A DNA stretch of 64,000 nt. It comes from an uncultured Clostridia bacterium (GTDB lineage: Bacteria > Bacillota > Clostridia > Christensenellales > UBA3700). Both the position numbers and the translations under genes were made by a program. The stretch is from the NCBI GenBank assembly GCA_937880755.1, contig CALGRX010000021.1, positions 114,948 to 178,947 of the forward strand, written 5' to 3'. The stretch's first letter is position 1; each line of letters starts with the position of its first letter. Positions 41,864 through 52,500 of this stretch are shown one piece after another. A model generated the notes under the pieces. That model was not told the DNA's origin. It saw only the letters and a program-made list of their open reading frames with translations, and made no database searches.

Positions 41864-43216
41864 ATGAAAAAGAAGATTTTGATGACGATAATATCAATAG
41901 TAGTCGCCTTGGTTGCAATAAGTGCCACGGGTTGCACTCACGCTAGTTTTGACCTCACGGCGCAAGACAAAATCAGCGTGGGAGAAGAAGCGTACGGCTA
42001 TCTCGCTCTCTTTGCAAATCCGGAATATGCAGATAGGTCGGCTGATACGGGCAAGGACCTTGAATTTTGCAAGTATCTTGCCGACAAACTTACGAACTGG
42101 GGTTACGTTCCTAAGGCTGTCGAGAGTGACGGCGTTGCAGGCATAGAGAAATTCAACTATTATCACGACGACGGCGAAAGGGTATATTCCGGCAGTAGTT
42201 ACAACGTTGAGTTTACCAAGTCCGCAAGCACGCAGTCCAAGGGAAGGATAATACTTACGGCGCTATACGACAATAGGTATTCATATTCGGGCATTGCCAC
42301 GGGGGCAGACGGCTCTTACGAGAGTGGCGCAAGCGTGGCTGCGTTGCTGACTATAAGCAGACTTCTCAGCGACAAAGATTTAGATTTTGATATCACTATC
42401 GCTTTCCTCGGTTGTTCTACGATTAGCTACAACGGCGCCGAGCATATGCTCAAGGGTATGAGTGACGTGCAAAAGCAAGAGGTGTTGCTCGCGATAGATA
42501 TCTCCAATATAATCGGTGGAGATTACACGTATCTATATACCGTTGACAAGAGGACCGACTACGGTGACTTTTTCGACCAACTCGCCACCGTAAACGGCTT
42601 GGATTTTGCACCCGTGCCCAAGGACAAGAAGGTAGGCTCGGCAAGCCTTATAGACAACGGATTATACAATTATTTTCACGTCGGTATGTTTAGCAACAAT
42701 ATGTATTTTATGAACGAATGCATACCTACGCTGACGATATCGTCGTTTAATTGGGACAAGTCGGGCAATAGCGGAAGAGTTGAGTTTGACGGCAAGGAAA
42801 GTTTGTTGCAGACGCCTGCCGACAGTTTATCCAATATGGTAGAGAGAGTGGGAGAGGACGAAATAAAAGCTCGCTTCGACGATATAGTGGGCGTAGTATA
42901 TCTTGCTATTGCCGAGGAGGGAGAGACCCTTGCGGGTGCACTTGCCACCGCACGAGAGCAAATGCCGTCAAGACTTGCGCAATCTACCGTTGCCAACAGC
43001 GTATTGACCGTTGCGCCTAAGATTATCGTCGTCACGGCTTTGATTTTGATAATGTTCCAAGTGCGCAAAAGAGTCAACGACAACAAAGAAAAATATCTTG
43101 CCATCAGGCACGCCAACGCCAAGACACAGCCTATCGACGTCTTTGGTTTTGACGACGAAGATGACAAGGACAATACGGACGACAATTCCGACGGCGGAGT
43201 GTTTGAAGGATTTTAG
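41864..43216 (+). CDS. M28 peptidase-like lipoprotein with degenerate active site
   Basis: A 450-aa protein with a lipoprotein-type signal (lipobox ATGC, Cys24), an extracytoplasmic domain resembling M28 zinc aminopeptidases, and a C-terminal transmembrane helix (PKIIVVTALILIMFQV) with an acidic cytoplasmic tail. The fold signature is GADGSYESGASVAALLTISR and FLGCSTISYNGAEHML. In active M28 enzymes these positions carry His-x-Asp, Asp and Glu-Glu; here the first motif is YDNRYS and the second has Cys-Ser in place of Glu-Glu, so zinc binding is probably lost. It may serve as a receptor or scaffold. It directly precedes cdaA. Confidence 0.7.
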   Translation: MKKKILMTIISIVVALVAISATGCTHASFDLTAQDKISVGEEAYGYLALFANPEYADRSADTGKDLEFCKYLADKLTNWGYVPKAVESDGVAGIEKFNYYHDDGERVYSGSSYNVEFTKSASTQSKGRIILTALYDNRYSYSGIATGADGSYESGASVAALLTISRLLSDKDLDFDITIAFLGCSTISYNGAEHMLKGMSDVQKQEVLLAIDISNIIGGDYTYLYTVDKRTDYGDFFDQLATVNGLDFAPVPKDKKVGSASLIDNGLYNYFHVGMFSNNMYFMNECIPTLTISSFNWDKSGNSGRVEFDGKESLLQTPADSLSNMVERVGEDEIKARFDDIVGVVYLAIAEEGETLAGALATAREQMPSRLAQSTVANSVLTVAPKIIVVTALILIMFQVRKRVNDNKEKYLAIRHANAKTQPIDVFGFDDEDDKDNTDDNSDGGVFEGF

Positions 43217-43258
43217 CAATTAGTCTTTGCATATAGTACAACGACGAAGGGAGGAATT

Positions 43259-44089
43259 ATGGCAGAATTTTTTCAAAACTTTAATTGGTGGTCGCTTCTT
43301 GACCTCATATCTTTTTTGCTAGTTTCGGTGTTTCTGATAGTATTTTTTCACAAAAGAAACAGCATCAAGATGGCAATATTGTGGGCGCTTCATATGTTGA
43401 TATATTTTGGAGTCGGCATAGCGTCCTACGTGGTTGGCAACGGATTTTTGGGTATGACGCTCAAGATTCTCGACTATTGGACGATATTCCTTATCGTAAC
43501 CTTCGTCGTAGTATATCAATCCGACTTCAAGGTTATCATCAGTAGACTTGCGCACGGCAGGTTTGACAACAAGTTAGAGTACAATCTCAGCGAAGAGAGT
43601 CTCGTACAATCGGCAGGCGAGATAGTCAAGGCTTGCCAAAATATGGCCAAGAACGATATCGGCGCATTGATAATTATCGTCAAAAATTCTATTCCGTCCC
43701 ACTTGCTAGACACGGGTACGGCTTTGGGCGCCAACGTATCGGCAGGACTAATCGAGAGTATCTTTAGCACCAAAGGACCTCTTCACGACGGAGCAGTCAT
43801 CATCAAGGGTGACAAGATACTGTCGGCGGCTTGCTTTTTGCCGTTGTCGCAAGAAGTTGATATTGCCAAGGACCTCGGCACCAGACACAGAGCGGCTATC
43901 GGCGTAACTGAAGAAACCGACGTATTTTCTATAGTAGTCAGCGAAGAGACGGGTATCATCAGTACCGTCAAAGCCGGACAAATCAAGAGATATATGACCC
44001 CCGAAAAGTTGCTTGAAGAAATCAAAATGGCGTACGGCATACTGTCGCAGCCAACTAGAGAAAAGAAGAGAGAGAGGAAATTCTTATGA
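43259..44089 (+). CDS. cdaA: diadenylate cyclase (c-di-AMP synthase) CdaA
   Basis: A 276-aa membrane-bound enzyme that condenses two ATP into cyclic di-AMP, the second messenger controlling potassium and osmotic balance. Three N-terminal transmembrane helices (about 10-90) precede the DAC domain with the DGA motif (Asp177-Ala179) and the RHR motif (Arg209-Arg211), both intact. The RBS is GGGAGG. In most Bacillota cdaA is followed by cdaR and glmM; here it overlaps a DUF1015 gene and no cdaR is seen. Confidence 0.95.
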   Translation: MAEFFQNFNWWSLLDLISFLLVSVFLIVFFHKRNSIKMAILWALHMLIYFGVGIASYVVGNGFLGMTLKILDYWTIFLIVTFVVVYQSDFKVIISRLAHGRFDNKLEYNLSEESLVQSAGEIVKACQNMAKNDIGALIIIVKNSIPSHLLDTGTALGANVSAGLIESIFSTKGPLHDGAVIIKGDKILSAACFLPLSQEVDIAKDLGTRHRAAIGVTEETDVFSIVVSEETGIISTVKAGQIKRYMTPEKLLEEIKMAYGILSQPTREKKRERKFL

Positions 44090-45306
44090 CGGTCAAAATA
44101 CCTAAAATACTTTTGCCGAGCAAGGATATCGACCCTACCAAGTGGGCGGTTATTGCTTGCGACCAATTTACTTCTCAGCCCGACTATTGGGAGCGCCTTG
44201 AAGACCTGGTAGGCGACGCTAAGAGTACGCTTAAGCTCATCTATCCCGAGGCGTACTTGGAGCGCGACGACAAAGAAGCTCGCACCCAAGCCATCAACGA
44301 TACTATGCAAGAGTACCTAGCCCAAGGTGTGTTTAGCGAGGTGGAGAACTTTGTTCTCGTAGACAGACAGATCGCCGACGGCAGGCATCGCATAGGACTT
44401 ATGATATCCGTAGACCTTGACGATTACGAGTATACGCCTTTCAATACCGCACTCATCAAAGCTACGGAGAAGACGGTGGTTGAGAGATTGCCTGCCCGCA
44501 TTGCCGTCCGCAAGGGGGCGAGCATAGAGCTTCCGCACATTATGCTGCTTATGGACGACGACAAGGATATTTTGGGTGAGTTGTATGCCAATAGAGATAG
44601 TATGGACAAGCTATACGACTTTACCCTCAATATGGGTGGCGGAAGACTTGTCGGATATAGAGTCAAGGACAGCGAAAAGGTTAGGGCTCGTCTAGAAGAG
44701 CTTGCTAGCGGGGAAGTGTCCAAGAGCAAGTACGGAGTCGAGCAAAGCATTATGTTCGTGGTAGGCGACGGCAACCACTCTTTGGCTACTGCCAAAGAGT
44801 GCTGGGAGAATATCAAAAAGACGCTAACGCCCGAGCAAACACTTACGCACCCCGCAAGATACGCATTATGCGAGCTAGTCAATCTTCACGACTCGTCGTT
44901 GGAATTTAGCCCTATTCATAGAGTTATGTTCAACGTGGGCGAAGAATTTATCTCTTATTTGCAAGACCGTCTTGTCGGTGACGATACGACGATAGCAAAC
45001 TACAAGGACAAGCAATACCTATTGCATATCAATTCTTCCCCAAGCGACGCTATCGCCGACATACAACAAGCAATCGACGACTATTTGGCTACGCATAGCA
45101 AGGCGTACGTCGATTACGTGCACGGCGAAGAGTATACTTTGGACGTTGCTCGTAGCAACGACGCCGTCGCGATATTTATGCCAACCATATCCAAGCAGAG
45201 CTTGTTCGGCTACGTGGCGCGTAGGGGAGTTTTGCCACGAAAATCCTTCTCAATGGGACACGCCGAAGACAAACGCTACTATATGGAAGCCAAACTCATC
45301 AAATAA
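44086..45306 (+). CDS. DUF1015 family protein
   Basis: A 406-aa cytoplasmic protein of the DUF1015 (SerB-associated) family, recognised by VIACDQFTSQPDYWERL near the N-terminus, VGDGNHSLATAKECWE in the middle and GYVARRGVLPRKSFSMGHAEDKRY at the C-terminus. The biochemical role is not established. It overlaps cdaA by 4 nt (ATGA), so the two are translated together. A stem-loop terminator follows at 45374-45410. Confidence 0.88.
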   Translation: MTVKIPKILLPSKDIDPTKWAVIACDQFTSQPDYWERLEDLVGDAKSTLKLIYPEAYLERDDKEARTQAINDTMQEYLAQGVFSEVENFVLVDRQIADGRHRIGLMISVDLDDYEYTPFNTALIKATEKTVVERLPARIAVRKGASIELPHIMLLMDDDKDILGELYANRDSMDKLYDFTLNMGGGRLVGYRVKDSEKVRARLEELASGEVSKSKYGVEQSIMFVVGDGNHSLATAKECWENIKKTLTPEQTLTHPARYALCELVNLHDSSLEFSPIHRVMFNVGEEFISYLQDRLVGDDTTIANYKDKQYLLHINSSPSDAIADIQQAIDDYLATHSKAYVDYVHGEEYTLDVARSNDAVAIFMPTISKQSLFGYVARRGVLPRKSFSMGHAEDKRYYMEAKLIK

Positions 45307-45373
45307 TCGTGCCTAATAGACGAAGGCTTCCAAAAGGCAACGCAATCGGCTTGTCAACATATTATAAAGTATC

Positions 45374-45410
45374 AAGGACGGATAATATTATCCGTTCTTT
45401 GATTTTGTGG
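45374..45410 (+). terminator. terminator after the DUF1015 gene
   Basis: A long self-complementary stretch centred on GGATAATATTATCC followed by TTTGATTTT, about 70 nt after the stop. Confidence 0.7.
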
Positions 45411-45454
45411 CTAAACAATCCGGCAAACAGCAAAAAAATAATTATTTAATTTGC

Positions 45455-45483
45455 TTGCCAATTAGGTTGTCACAAGGTAAAAT
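45455..45483 (+). promoter_or_regulatory. promoter of lysC
   Basis: TTGCCA (45455-45460), a 17-bp spacer and TAAAAT (45478-45483). A GGTCG/CGACC hairpin (45503-45518) lies in the short leader, too small for a lysine riboswitch. Confidence 0.65.
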
Positions 45484-45537
45484 AGGTGAGTAAACATTGC
45501 TAGGTCGATATGACGACCTGCATATCGGGAGATAAAA

Positions 45538-46860
45538 ATGAAAGTTAAAGTTGTAAAATTCGGTGGAACGTCTATGGCAGACGCCAAGGCTATCACTCAA
45601 TCGGCGAAGATAGTTTTGTCGGATGAGAGCCGTAGGTACGTAGTCGTTTCTGCTCCGGGCAAAAGAAATTCTCAAGACCACAAGGTGACCGACTTGCTCT
45701 ACGCTTGCTATCACGATATCGAAATCAACGGAGAGTGCAAAGCGACTTTTGACAAAATCAGAGTAAGATTTAGAGAAATCGTTCAAGATTTGGGACTTGA
45801 TTTTGATATAGAGCCTTATCTAGACAAGGCGGAAGAAGAGATGCTCAAATATCGCAGCTCTGAGTTTTGCGCTTCTCGCGGAGAGTATCTCAGCGCGTTA
45901 GTATTTGCCAAAAAGTTGGGTTATCAATTCGTAGACGCCAAGGATATCTTCGTATTTAGCGATAGAGGCGAGTTCGATGCCGAGGCTACCAACGCCAAGG
46001 TCGGAGAAACCCTCAAAAATATCAAGAGAGCGGTAATTCCCGGCTTCTTCGGCGCCGACGAAAACGGCAACGTGCATACTTTTAGCCGTGGCGGTAGCGA
46101 CGTGAGCGGAGCGGTAATCGCTCGTGCCGTGGGCGCAAGCATTTACGAAAATTGGACCGATGTCAGCGGATTTTTGACTTCCGACCCGAGAATAGTAGAA
46201 AACCCTGCTCCAATCGAGATGCTTTCGTACAGAGAACTTAGAGAATTGTCATATATGGGAGCCAACGTATTGCATCCCGAGTCGATTTTCCCTGTAAGAA
46301 TTAGCAATATTCCTATCAATATTCGCAACACCTTTATGCCCGAAGCTAAAGGAACGATGATTGTATCCCAAGTGCCTCAAGAGCGCATCAAAGAGTCGAG
46401 TATCACGGGCATTGCGGGCAAAAAGGGTTATAGCATAGTATTCATAGAGAAGTCTATGATGAACTCGGAGCTCGGCTTTGCAAGAAGAGTGTTGTCGGTA
46501 TTCGAGTACTATAACGTATCTTTCGAGCATATGCCAAGCGGAATTGACACCTTGTCCATAGTCGTTGCCGACAGTGAAATCGCAGGCAAAGAAGACGTCA
46601 TAGTAGACAGAATTCAAAAGACCGTCAACCCCGATCATATCGAAATCAAGACGGGCGTCAGCCTCATAGCAACCGTTGGACACGGTATGTCTTACAACCC
46701 GGGCACGGCGGCAAGACTTTGTTCGGCACTTGCTAAGTCTAATATCAATATCAAGATGATTGACCAAGGAAGTAGTGAACTCAATATCATCGTAGCAGTG
46801 GCAACGGGCGATTACGAAAACGCAATCAACGCAATCTACAACGAGTTCAAAAACCGCTAA
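45538..46860 (+). CDS. lysC: aspartate kinase
   Basis: A 440-aa aspartokinase that phosphorylates L-aspartate, the first step toward lysine, diaminopimelate, threonine and methionine. KFGGTSMADAKAI (residues 7-19) and FSRGGSDVSGAVIA are the catalytic signatures. Two C-terminal ACT domains (about 295-440; VATVGHGM and SELNIIVAV) should give allosteric control. A GGGAG RBS sets the start. It is a single-gene unit with its own promoter and terminator. It connects with the DapF-like domain at the end of the window through the DAP pathway. Confidence 0.95.
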   Translation: MKVKVVKFGGTSMADAKAITQSAKIVLSDESRRYVVVSAPGKRNSQDHKVTDLLYACYHDIEINGECKATFDKIRVRFREIVQDLGLDFDIEPYLDKAEEEMLKYRSSEFCASRGEYLSALVFAKKLGYQFVDAKDIFVFSDRGEFDAEATNAKVGETLKNIKRAVIPGFFGADENGNVHTFSRGGSDVSGAVIARAVGASIYENWTDVSGFLTSDPRIVENPAPIEMLSYRELRELSYMGANVLHPESIFPVRISNIPINIRNTFMPEAKGTMIVSQVPQERIKESSITGIAGKKGYSIVFIEKSMMNSELGFARRVLSVFEYYNVSFEHMPSGIDTLSIVVADSEIAGKEDVIVDRIQKTVNPDHIEIKTGVSLIATVGHGMSYNPGTAARLCSALAKSNINIKMIDQGSSELNIIVAVATGDYENAINAIYNEFKNR

Positions 46861-46903
46861 AACTCAATACAGGTTGCCAAAAATCAAATTCTAAATATCA
46901 AAA

Positions 46904-46931
46904 GGCGCACCGCAAAAGGTGCGTCGTTTTT
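46904..46931 (+). terminator. terminator of lysC
   Basis: GGCGCACC-GCAAAA-GGTGCGTC, an 8-bp stem with one G-U pair, followed by GTTTTT. Confidence 0.85.
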
Positions 46932-46974
46932 ATCAAAATTGCATTATAGACGCTTTTGGAGCATATCGTGATAT

Positions 46975-47850
46975 ATGGACTTCAATATAGATAGGCTCAA
47001 GCGTCAAGAGTGCATTATAGCTCAAAATCAAAAAAATATGTCGGCGTTCAAGTCGGGTGGCAGAATAGAAAACGTCATATATCCCACCTCGATTAGAGGC
47101 TTAGTAAGCGCCTTGGATTATCTCTATCTTTGCGGCAAAGATTGGCAAGTCGTAGGCAACGGCACCAACGTGCTTTTCCCCGATACCAAATATCGAAAAA
47201 TCGTTATTTGCACCAAGAAGGCGTCCAAGTTCGTCGTGGACAGCACCCTCGTCTACGCTTCGTGCGGAGCAAGTCTTGGCGCGGTTGCCGTAGAGTGCAA
47301 GAAACTAGGACTTAGCGGATTAGAACGCTTACACGGCATACCCGCAACGATAGGTGGCGCAATAGCAATGAATGCGAGTGCTTTTGGAGCAAGCATAGGT
47401 GAGCTGGTATATAGCGTGGACGTATGGCAAGACGGACAAGTCAAGACGATATTAGGCAAGGATATAGATTGGCAATACCGCCAAGTAGATTTGGGAGGAG
47501 CGGTAGTATTGGGGGCGCAACTGCAAACGACTCGTTCCACTCCCGTTGACGTGACGGTTAGGGGTAAGTACTATGCAGATAAGAGAGAGCGCACCCAACC
47601 CAAAGGTATATCGCTAGGTAGCGTCTTCAAAAATCCCGATGGAGCGTCGGCAGGACAGCTGATAGAGAGAGCGGGAATGAAGGGTTACGCCGTAGGCGGA
47701 GCGGTGGTGTCGGACAAACACGCCAACTTTATCGTCAACAAAGGTGGAGCGACGTCGGCAGATTTTGTAACTCTCGCAAAGAAAGTCAAAGAGCAGGTTG
47801 ACAAATGCAGCGGAATTGATTTAGAATATGAAGTACGCATATTAAAATAA
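46975..47850 (+). CDS. murB: UDP-N-acetylenolpyruvoylglucosamine reductase
   Basis: A 291-aa flavoenzyme that reduces enolpyruvyl-UDP-GlcNAc to UDP-MurNAc with NADPH in peptidoglycan synthesis. FAD-binding residues lie in VVGNGTNVLFPD and ERLHGIPATIGGAIAMNAS; the catalytic Ser is in GSVFKNP, with QLIERAGMKGYAVGGAVVSD and HANFIVN completing the type II MurB signature. The ATG at 46975 has a somewhat distant GGAG. It leads a run of murB, PHP, whiA and dnaE. Confidence 0.95.
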   Translation: MDFNIDRLKRQECIIAQNQKNMSAFKSGGRIENVIYPTSIRGLVSALDYLYLCGKDWQVVGNGTNVLFPDTKYRKIVICTKKASKFVVDSTLVYASCGASLGAVAVECKKLGLSGLERLHGIPATIGGAIAMNASAFGASIGELVYSVDVWQDGQVKTILGKDIDWQYRQVDLGGAVVLGAQLQTTRSTPVDVTVRGKYYADKRERTQPKGISLGSVFKNPDGASAGQLIERAGMKGYAVGGAVVSDKHANFIVNKGGATSADFVTLAKKVKEQVDKCSGIDLEYEVRILK

Positions 47851-47880
47851 TGCGCATAATAAATACGTAAGGATAAGACA

Positions 47881-48651
47881 ATGCAAAGGATTGAGATTAC
47901 GAGTGATTTTCATACGCATACCCGATACTCGCACGGCAAAGGCAGTGTGCTTGACAATGCTTTGCAAGCGCAAAAATTGGGTTTTGATTGCATTGCTATC
48001 ACCGATCACGGCGTCAATCATCCGTTGGTTGGCGTAGATAGAACCAAATTTGACGTAATTAGAGCAGATATATCCAACGTGCAGTCGTCGATTGAAGACT
48101 GCAAAATTTTGTTTGGCATTGAAGGCAACGTCATAGGTGAGGAGGGAGAGATTGATTTAACGGACGAGGATATCGCCAAGTTAGATATAGTACTTGCAGG
48201 ATTTCATCTTACCGCCAAGCCCGCCAAGTTTAAGTATTACGGCTCGTTGGTTTTCAACGGACTAACTCACTACGTTGCACCCGCTTCGTCTAGACAAATC
48301 GCCGCCAACACCAGAGCTTACGTCAACGCCGTCAAAAAGCACCCTATCGACGTACTCACTCATCTCGGCTTTAGGCTAGACGTAGACTACAAAGAGGTAG
48401 CTAAAGTATGCGCCGATTACGGTACGTATATCGAATTGTCATCACGCCACAAGACGCCGAGCGACAAGGTTATGGAAGATATTTTGTCCACGGATGCAAC
48501 GCTTATCGTCAACAGCGACGCCCACAAGGTTGAGAATATCGGCAAATGGGAATATGCGATGGCGCTCATCGACAAGTTCGACATACCCGAGAGTAGAATT
48601 GCCAACTGCAATCACAAAATTCCGCAATTTAGGTCGAGGAGTGGCAAATGA
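47881..48651 (+). CDS. PHP-domain phosphoesterase (YcdX-like)
   Basis: A 256-aa PHP-fold hydrolase with a trinuclear metal site: DFHTHTRYSHG (residues 9-19), AITDHGVNHP, GIEGNV, DIVLAGFH, THLGF and NSDAHK are the metal-binding motifs in order. It resembles YcdX-type phosphatases and not histidinol phosphatase. Substrate unknown. AAGGA precedes the ATG, and the end overlaps whiA by 4 nt. Confidence 0.88.
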   Translation: MQRIEITSDFHTHTRYSHGKGSVLDNALQAQKLGFDCIAITDHGVNHPLVGVDRTKFDVIRADISNVQSSIEDCKILFGIEGNVIGEEGEIDLTDEDIAKLDIVLAGFHLTAKPAKFKYYGSLVFNGLTHYVAPASSRQIAANTRAYVNAVKKHPIDVLTHLGFRLDVDYKEVAKVCADYGTYIELSSRHKTPSDKVMEDILSTDATLIVNSDAHKVENIGKWEYAMALIDKFDIPESRIANCNHKIPQFRSRSGK

Positions 48652-49589
48652 ATTATACCGAACAAGTAAGACGAGAGATTATGGGAGGTATAGACGTCAT
48701 AGGCAAGGCAGGACTAGCCTTTGCATGCGCGCTAACCAAATGCGCAGGGTCGGTCGCCGTGTACAAAAACGCCATTGCCATAGAGTACGAATTTAAGAGT
48801 GACGAGATTGCGCTCAGGGTTATGGAGCTTTTGGACAAGATTTTCGGTTGCGAGGTCAATCTTCAATACAACACGGCTATCAGCGAGACTTACACCTTGC
48901 AGGTGAGTTCCAAGGACAGCAACGATATGCTCGCCAAGATGAATTTATCTCACTTTGTCGGCGACGAGTTGGTGTTGGAAGACGCCGAGGCAATAGAGAA
49001 CTTGCTCACCAACCGCAATAGCGTTGTGTCATTTATGCAAGGAGTTTTCCTCACGGTAGGCAGCGTATACATACCTGACGACGTAGACGTGAGAGGGGGT
49101 TACCACTTAGAATTCAACATTTTGCAAGAAGATTTCGCCCGCGTGATAGCCGACGTGGCGTCGCAATGCGGACTGTCGTTTAGCGTGGCGGATAGAGGCT
49201 CTTCCTACGGCGTGTATACCAAAAATAGCGAAACGATATGCGACTTTTTCGCATTCATACACGCATCGCAGAGCGCGATAATTCTCAACGATATTCTCGT
49301 CAAACGAGAGGTCAACAACAATATCAACAGACAAGCCAACGTTTTTGCCGCCAACGCGGACAAAATCACGGCGTCCAATTCAAAATATATGCAAGCAGTC
49401 GAGTCGTTGACAGCCAAGGTCAACTTGCTCTCAATCGACCCGATACTATACAAGGTAGCTATGGCAAGAATGGAAGATTGTACCGAGAGTATGGGCGACC
49501 TTGCCAAGAGAATAGGTATGAGCAAGTCGAGCGTAGCAAGAGCGCTCAAAAAGATACTAACGATGGAGGAAGAGTACGATGGCAGATGA
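48648..49589 (+). CDS. whiA: DNA-binding protein WhiA
   Basis: A 313-aa WhiA: an N-terminal domain related to LAGLIDADG homing endonucleases (about 1-210; FMQGVFLTVGSVYIP, GGYHLEFN) and a C-terminal helix-turn-helix (about 260-305; MGDLAKRIGMSKSSVARALKKI). WhiA influences cell division and chromosome segregation in Gram-positive bacteria. The usual yvcK/rapZ partners are missing; instead it lies between a PHP gene and dnaE, overlapping both (4 and 11 nt). Confidence 0.94.
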   Translation: MNYTEQVRREIMGGIDVIGKAGLAFACALTKCAGSVAVYKNAIAIEYEFKSDEIALRVMELLDKIFGCEVNLQYNTAISETYTLQVSSKDSNDMLAKMNLSHFVGDELVLEDAEAIENLLTNRNSVVSFMQGVFLTVGSVYIPDDVDVRGGYHLEFNILQEDFARVIADVASQCGLSFSVADRGSSYGVYTKNSETICDFFAFIHASQSAIILNDILVKREVNNNINRQANVFAANADKITASNSKYMQAVESLTAKVNLLSIDPILYKVAMARMEDCTESMGDLAKRIGMSKSSVARALKKILTMEEEYDGR

Positions 49590-52500
49590 ACAAGAAGTAA
49601 GAAAAACCAAGCCTTTCGTGCATTTGCATTTGCACAGCGAATACAGTTTGCTTGACGGCGCGGCAAGAATAACCAAGGGCAAAAAGTCGCCTTTGCTTAC
49701 CGCTTGTCTTGACAAACAAATGCCGGGTTGTGCTCTTACCGACCACGGCAATATGTTCGGTGCGTATACCTTCTACAAGACGGCAAGACAAAAGGGAGTC
49801 AAGCCTATTATCGGTTGCGAGTTTTACGTTTGCGACGATATGCACAAAGAGGATAAGAGGCGATACCACCTCGTTTTGCTTGCCAAGACCACTGAGGGCT
49901 ATCGCAATATCGTCAAAATGGACAGCTTGGCGTACGTAGAAGGCTTCTATTACAAGCCTAGGATAGATATCGAGTTGCTCAAACAGCACACCAAAGGCGT
50001 AGTATGTTTGTCGGGCTGTCTTTCGGGCACGATTTCGTCCTATCTCGTCCAAGGCGACTATGAGAGGGCCAAGCAATACGCACTGATGCTCAAGTCAATG
50101 TTTGACGAGGGCGACTTTTATATCGAAATTCAAGACCACGGCATAGCGGAAGAGAAAAAAATCAATCCTTTGCTCGTCAAACTTGCTCGCGAGATTGGAG
50201 TCAAAGTCGTTGCCACCAACGACGTGCACTATATCGAGCAGACCGATGCCGAGATGCACGACACCCTGCTATGTATTCAGACGGGCAAAAAGCTCGACGA
50301 CGTGGATAGAATGAGATTTGACAGCGACCAATTTTATCTCAAAGACTACGACGAGATGATGGAGCTTTTTAGTTGGTGTCCCGAAGCGGTAACCAATACC
50401 GTAGAGGTAATGGAAAAGTGCAATATCGAAATCAAAAAGCAAGATCTCATGCCACCGTACAAGCCTGACGACGGCTCAACGCCCGAGCAATATCTTCGCA
50501 ACCTCGCATACGACGGACTCAAGAAGAGATACGGCGAGCCTTTGCGCCAAGATATCGTGGATAGAGCGGAATACGAGCTCGGTATCATTCACCGAATGGG
50601 CTTTGACGAATACTACCTCATAGTGTGGGACTTCATCAACTACGCGCGTCAGCAAGGCATACCCGTCGGTGCGGGTCGGGGTAGCGGCGTGGGCAGTATT
50701 ATCGCATACGCCATACATATCACCAACGTCGATCCGCTCAGATACAATCTGCTCTTCGAGCGTTTTCTCAACCCCGAGAGAGTATCGGCGCCCGACTTTG
50801 ACGTAGACTTTTGTATGGATAGGCGCGGAGAGGTCATCGACTACGTCATTCGCAGATACGGCAAAGAAAAGGTTTGTCAAATTTTGGCGCTCGGCACTAT
50901 GAAAGCCAAGGGCGCCATCAAGGACGTGGCGAGGGTTATGGACGTCAGCCTTGACAAGGTCAACAAGACCACCAAAGCCATTCCTAATACCCCGGGGCTC
51001 ACTCTCGATATGGTGCTTGGCAGAGTTAGCGTAGACGATATCAAAGACCCCGAGGAGAGAGAAAAGAAGAGAGCCGAGCTGGAGGCGAGCAAGTGCCCCG
51101 AGGTCATCGAAATGTACGAAAACGACGACGAAATGCGCCGAGTTATCGATATGGCTTACAGAATAGAGGGTATGCCACGCAACTGCTCTAAGCACGCCGC
51201 GGGCGTAGTAATATGCAAAGAAATCATATCAGACTACGTGCCACTGCAACGCAACGGCAACGATATTACCACCCAATTCCAAAAGGACGAGGTAGAAGAA
51301 CTCGGTATGCTCAAGATGGACTTTTTGGGGCTTACCACACTCACCGACCTCAGCAAAGCCAAGCAGTATATCAAAGAAAACTACTGCATAGATATTGACT
51401 TTGAAAAGCTGGGCTACGAAGACCCCGAGGTGTACAAGCTCATCAGTTCGGGCGAAACCGACGCCGTATTTCAGTTGGAGTCGGCGGGTATGAAAAAGTT
51501 TATGATGGACTTACAACCCGAATGTCTAGAAGATATCATAGCAGGCATCTCGCTATTTAGACCGGGTCCTATAGATAGCATACCAACCTACGTCAAGGCC
51601 AAGCACAACCCCGAGACGATAACCTACGACCACCCGTTGCTCGAGCCTATCCTCAATATGACCTACGGGTGTCTGGTGTATCAAGAGCAAGTTATGCAAG
51701 TCGTTCAACAACTAGCTGGCTACACGCTGGGCAGAGCAGATATTTTGCGCCGTGCGATGGGCAAAAAGAAAGTCGACGTCATGAAGAAAGAGAAGGACAT
51801 ATTCATCAATGGTTGTCCCGAGAAACCCGAGAAGCGCAACGAGTTGGGCGAAATCGTCCAAAAGCACGAGCTTGCCGTTGACGGTGCAGTCAAGAGAGGC
51901 GTTCCTGCCGAAGTCGCTAGCAAGATATTCGACGATATGGAGAGTTTTGCCAAGTATGCATTCAACAAGTCGCACGCGGCAGCGTACGCGGTTTTGGCGT
52001 ACGAAACGGGGTATATCAAGCGCTATTATTTGGTAGAATTGGTTGCCGCGGTTATCAACAACCGTATCACCAAAGCCGACGAAATTGCCAAATATCTCAC
52101 CTTTTTGAGAGAAAAGGGCAAGACGGTGCTCCAACCCGATATCAACAAGAGCGACTATATTTTCCGTGCTAAGGACGACGCTATTAGATTTGGACTTTGC
52201 GGTATCAAAAACGTTGGACAAGCCGCAATGGAAGTGCTTGTCAAGGAGCGCCGAGAGAACGGCGAATTCAAATCGATAGGCGATATGCTCAACAGACTTC
52301 CTTCGGGCACCATCAATAAGCGTATGTTCGAAGCGCTCATCAAAGGCGGAGCTTTCGACTGCTTTGGACACACCAGAGCTTCTTTGCTTGCGTGCTACGA
52401 AAACTTGCTTGCCAATTCCAACGCAGAAAAGAAGAAACATTGCGACGGTCAAATGAGTTTGTTTGATTTCTTAGAAGACGACAGCGCGCTTCAAGACGAA

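Noticed and set aside
45484..45537. Lysine riboswitch before lysC
   Set aside because: The leader is only about 50 nt with one small hairpin, far too short for that aptamer.
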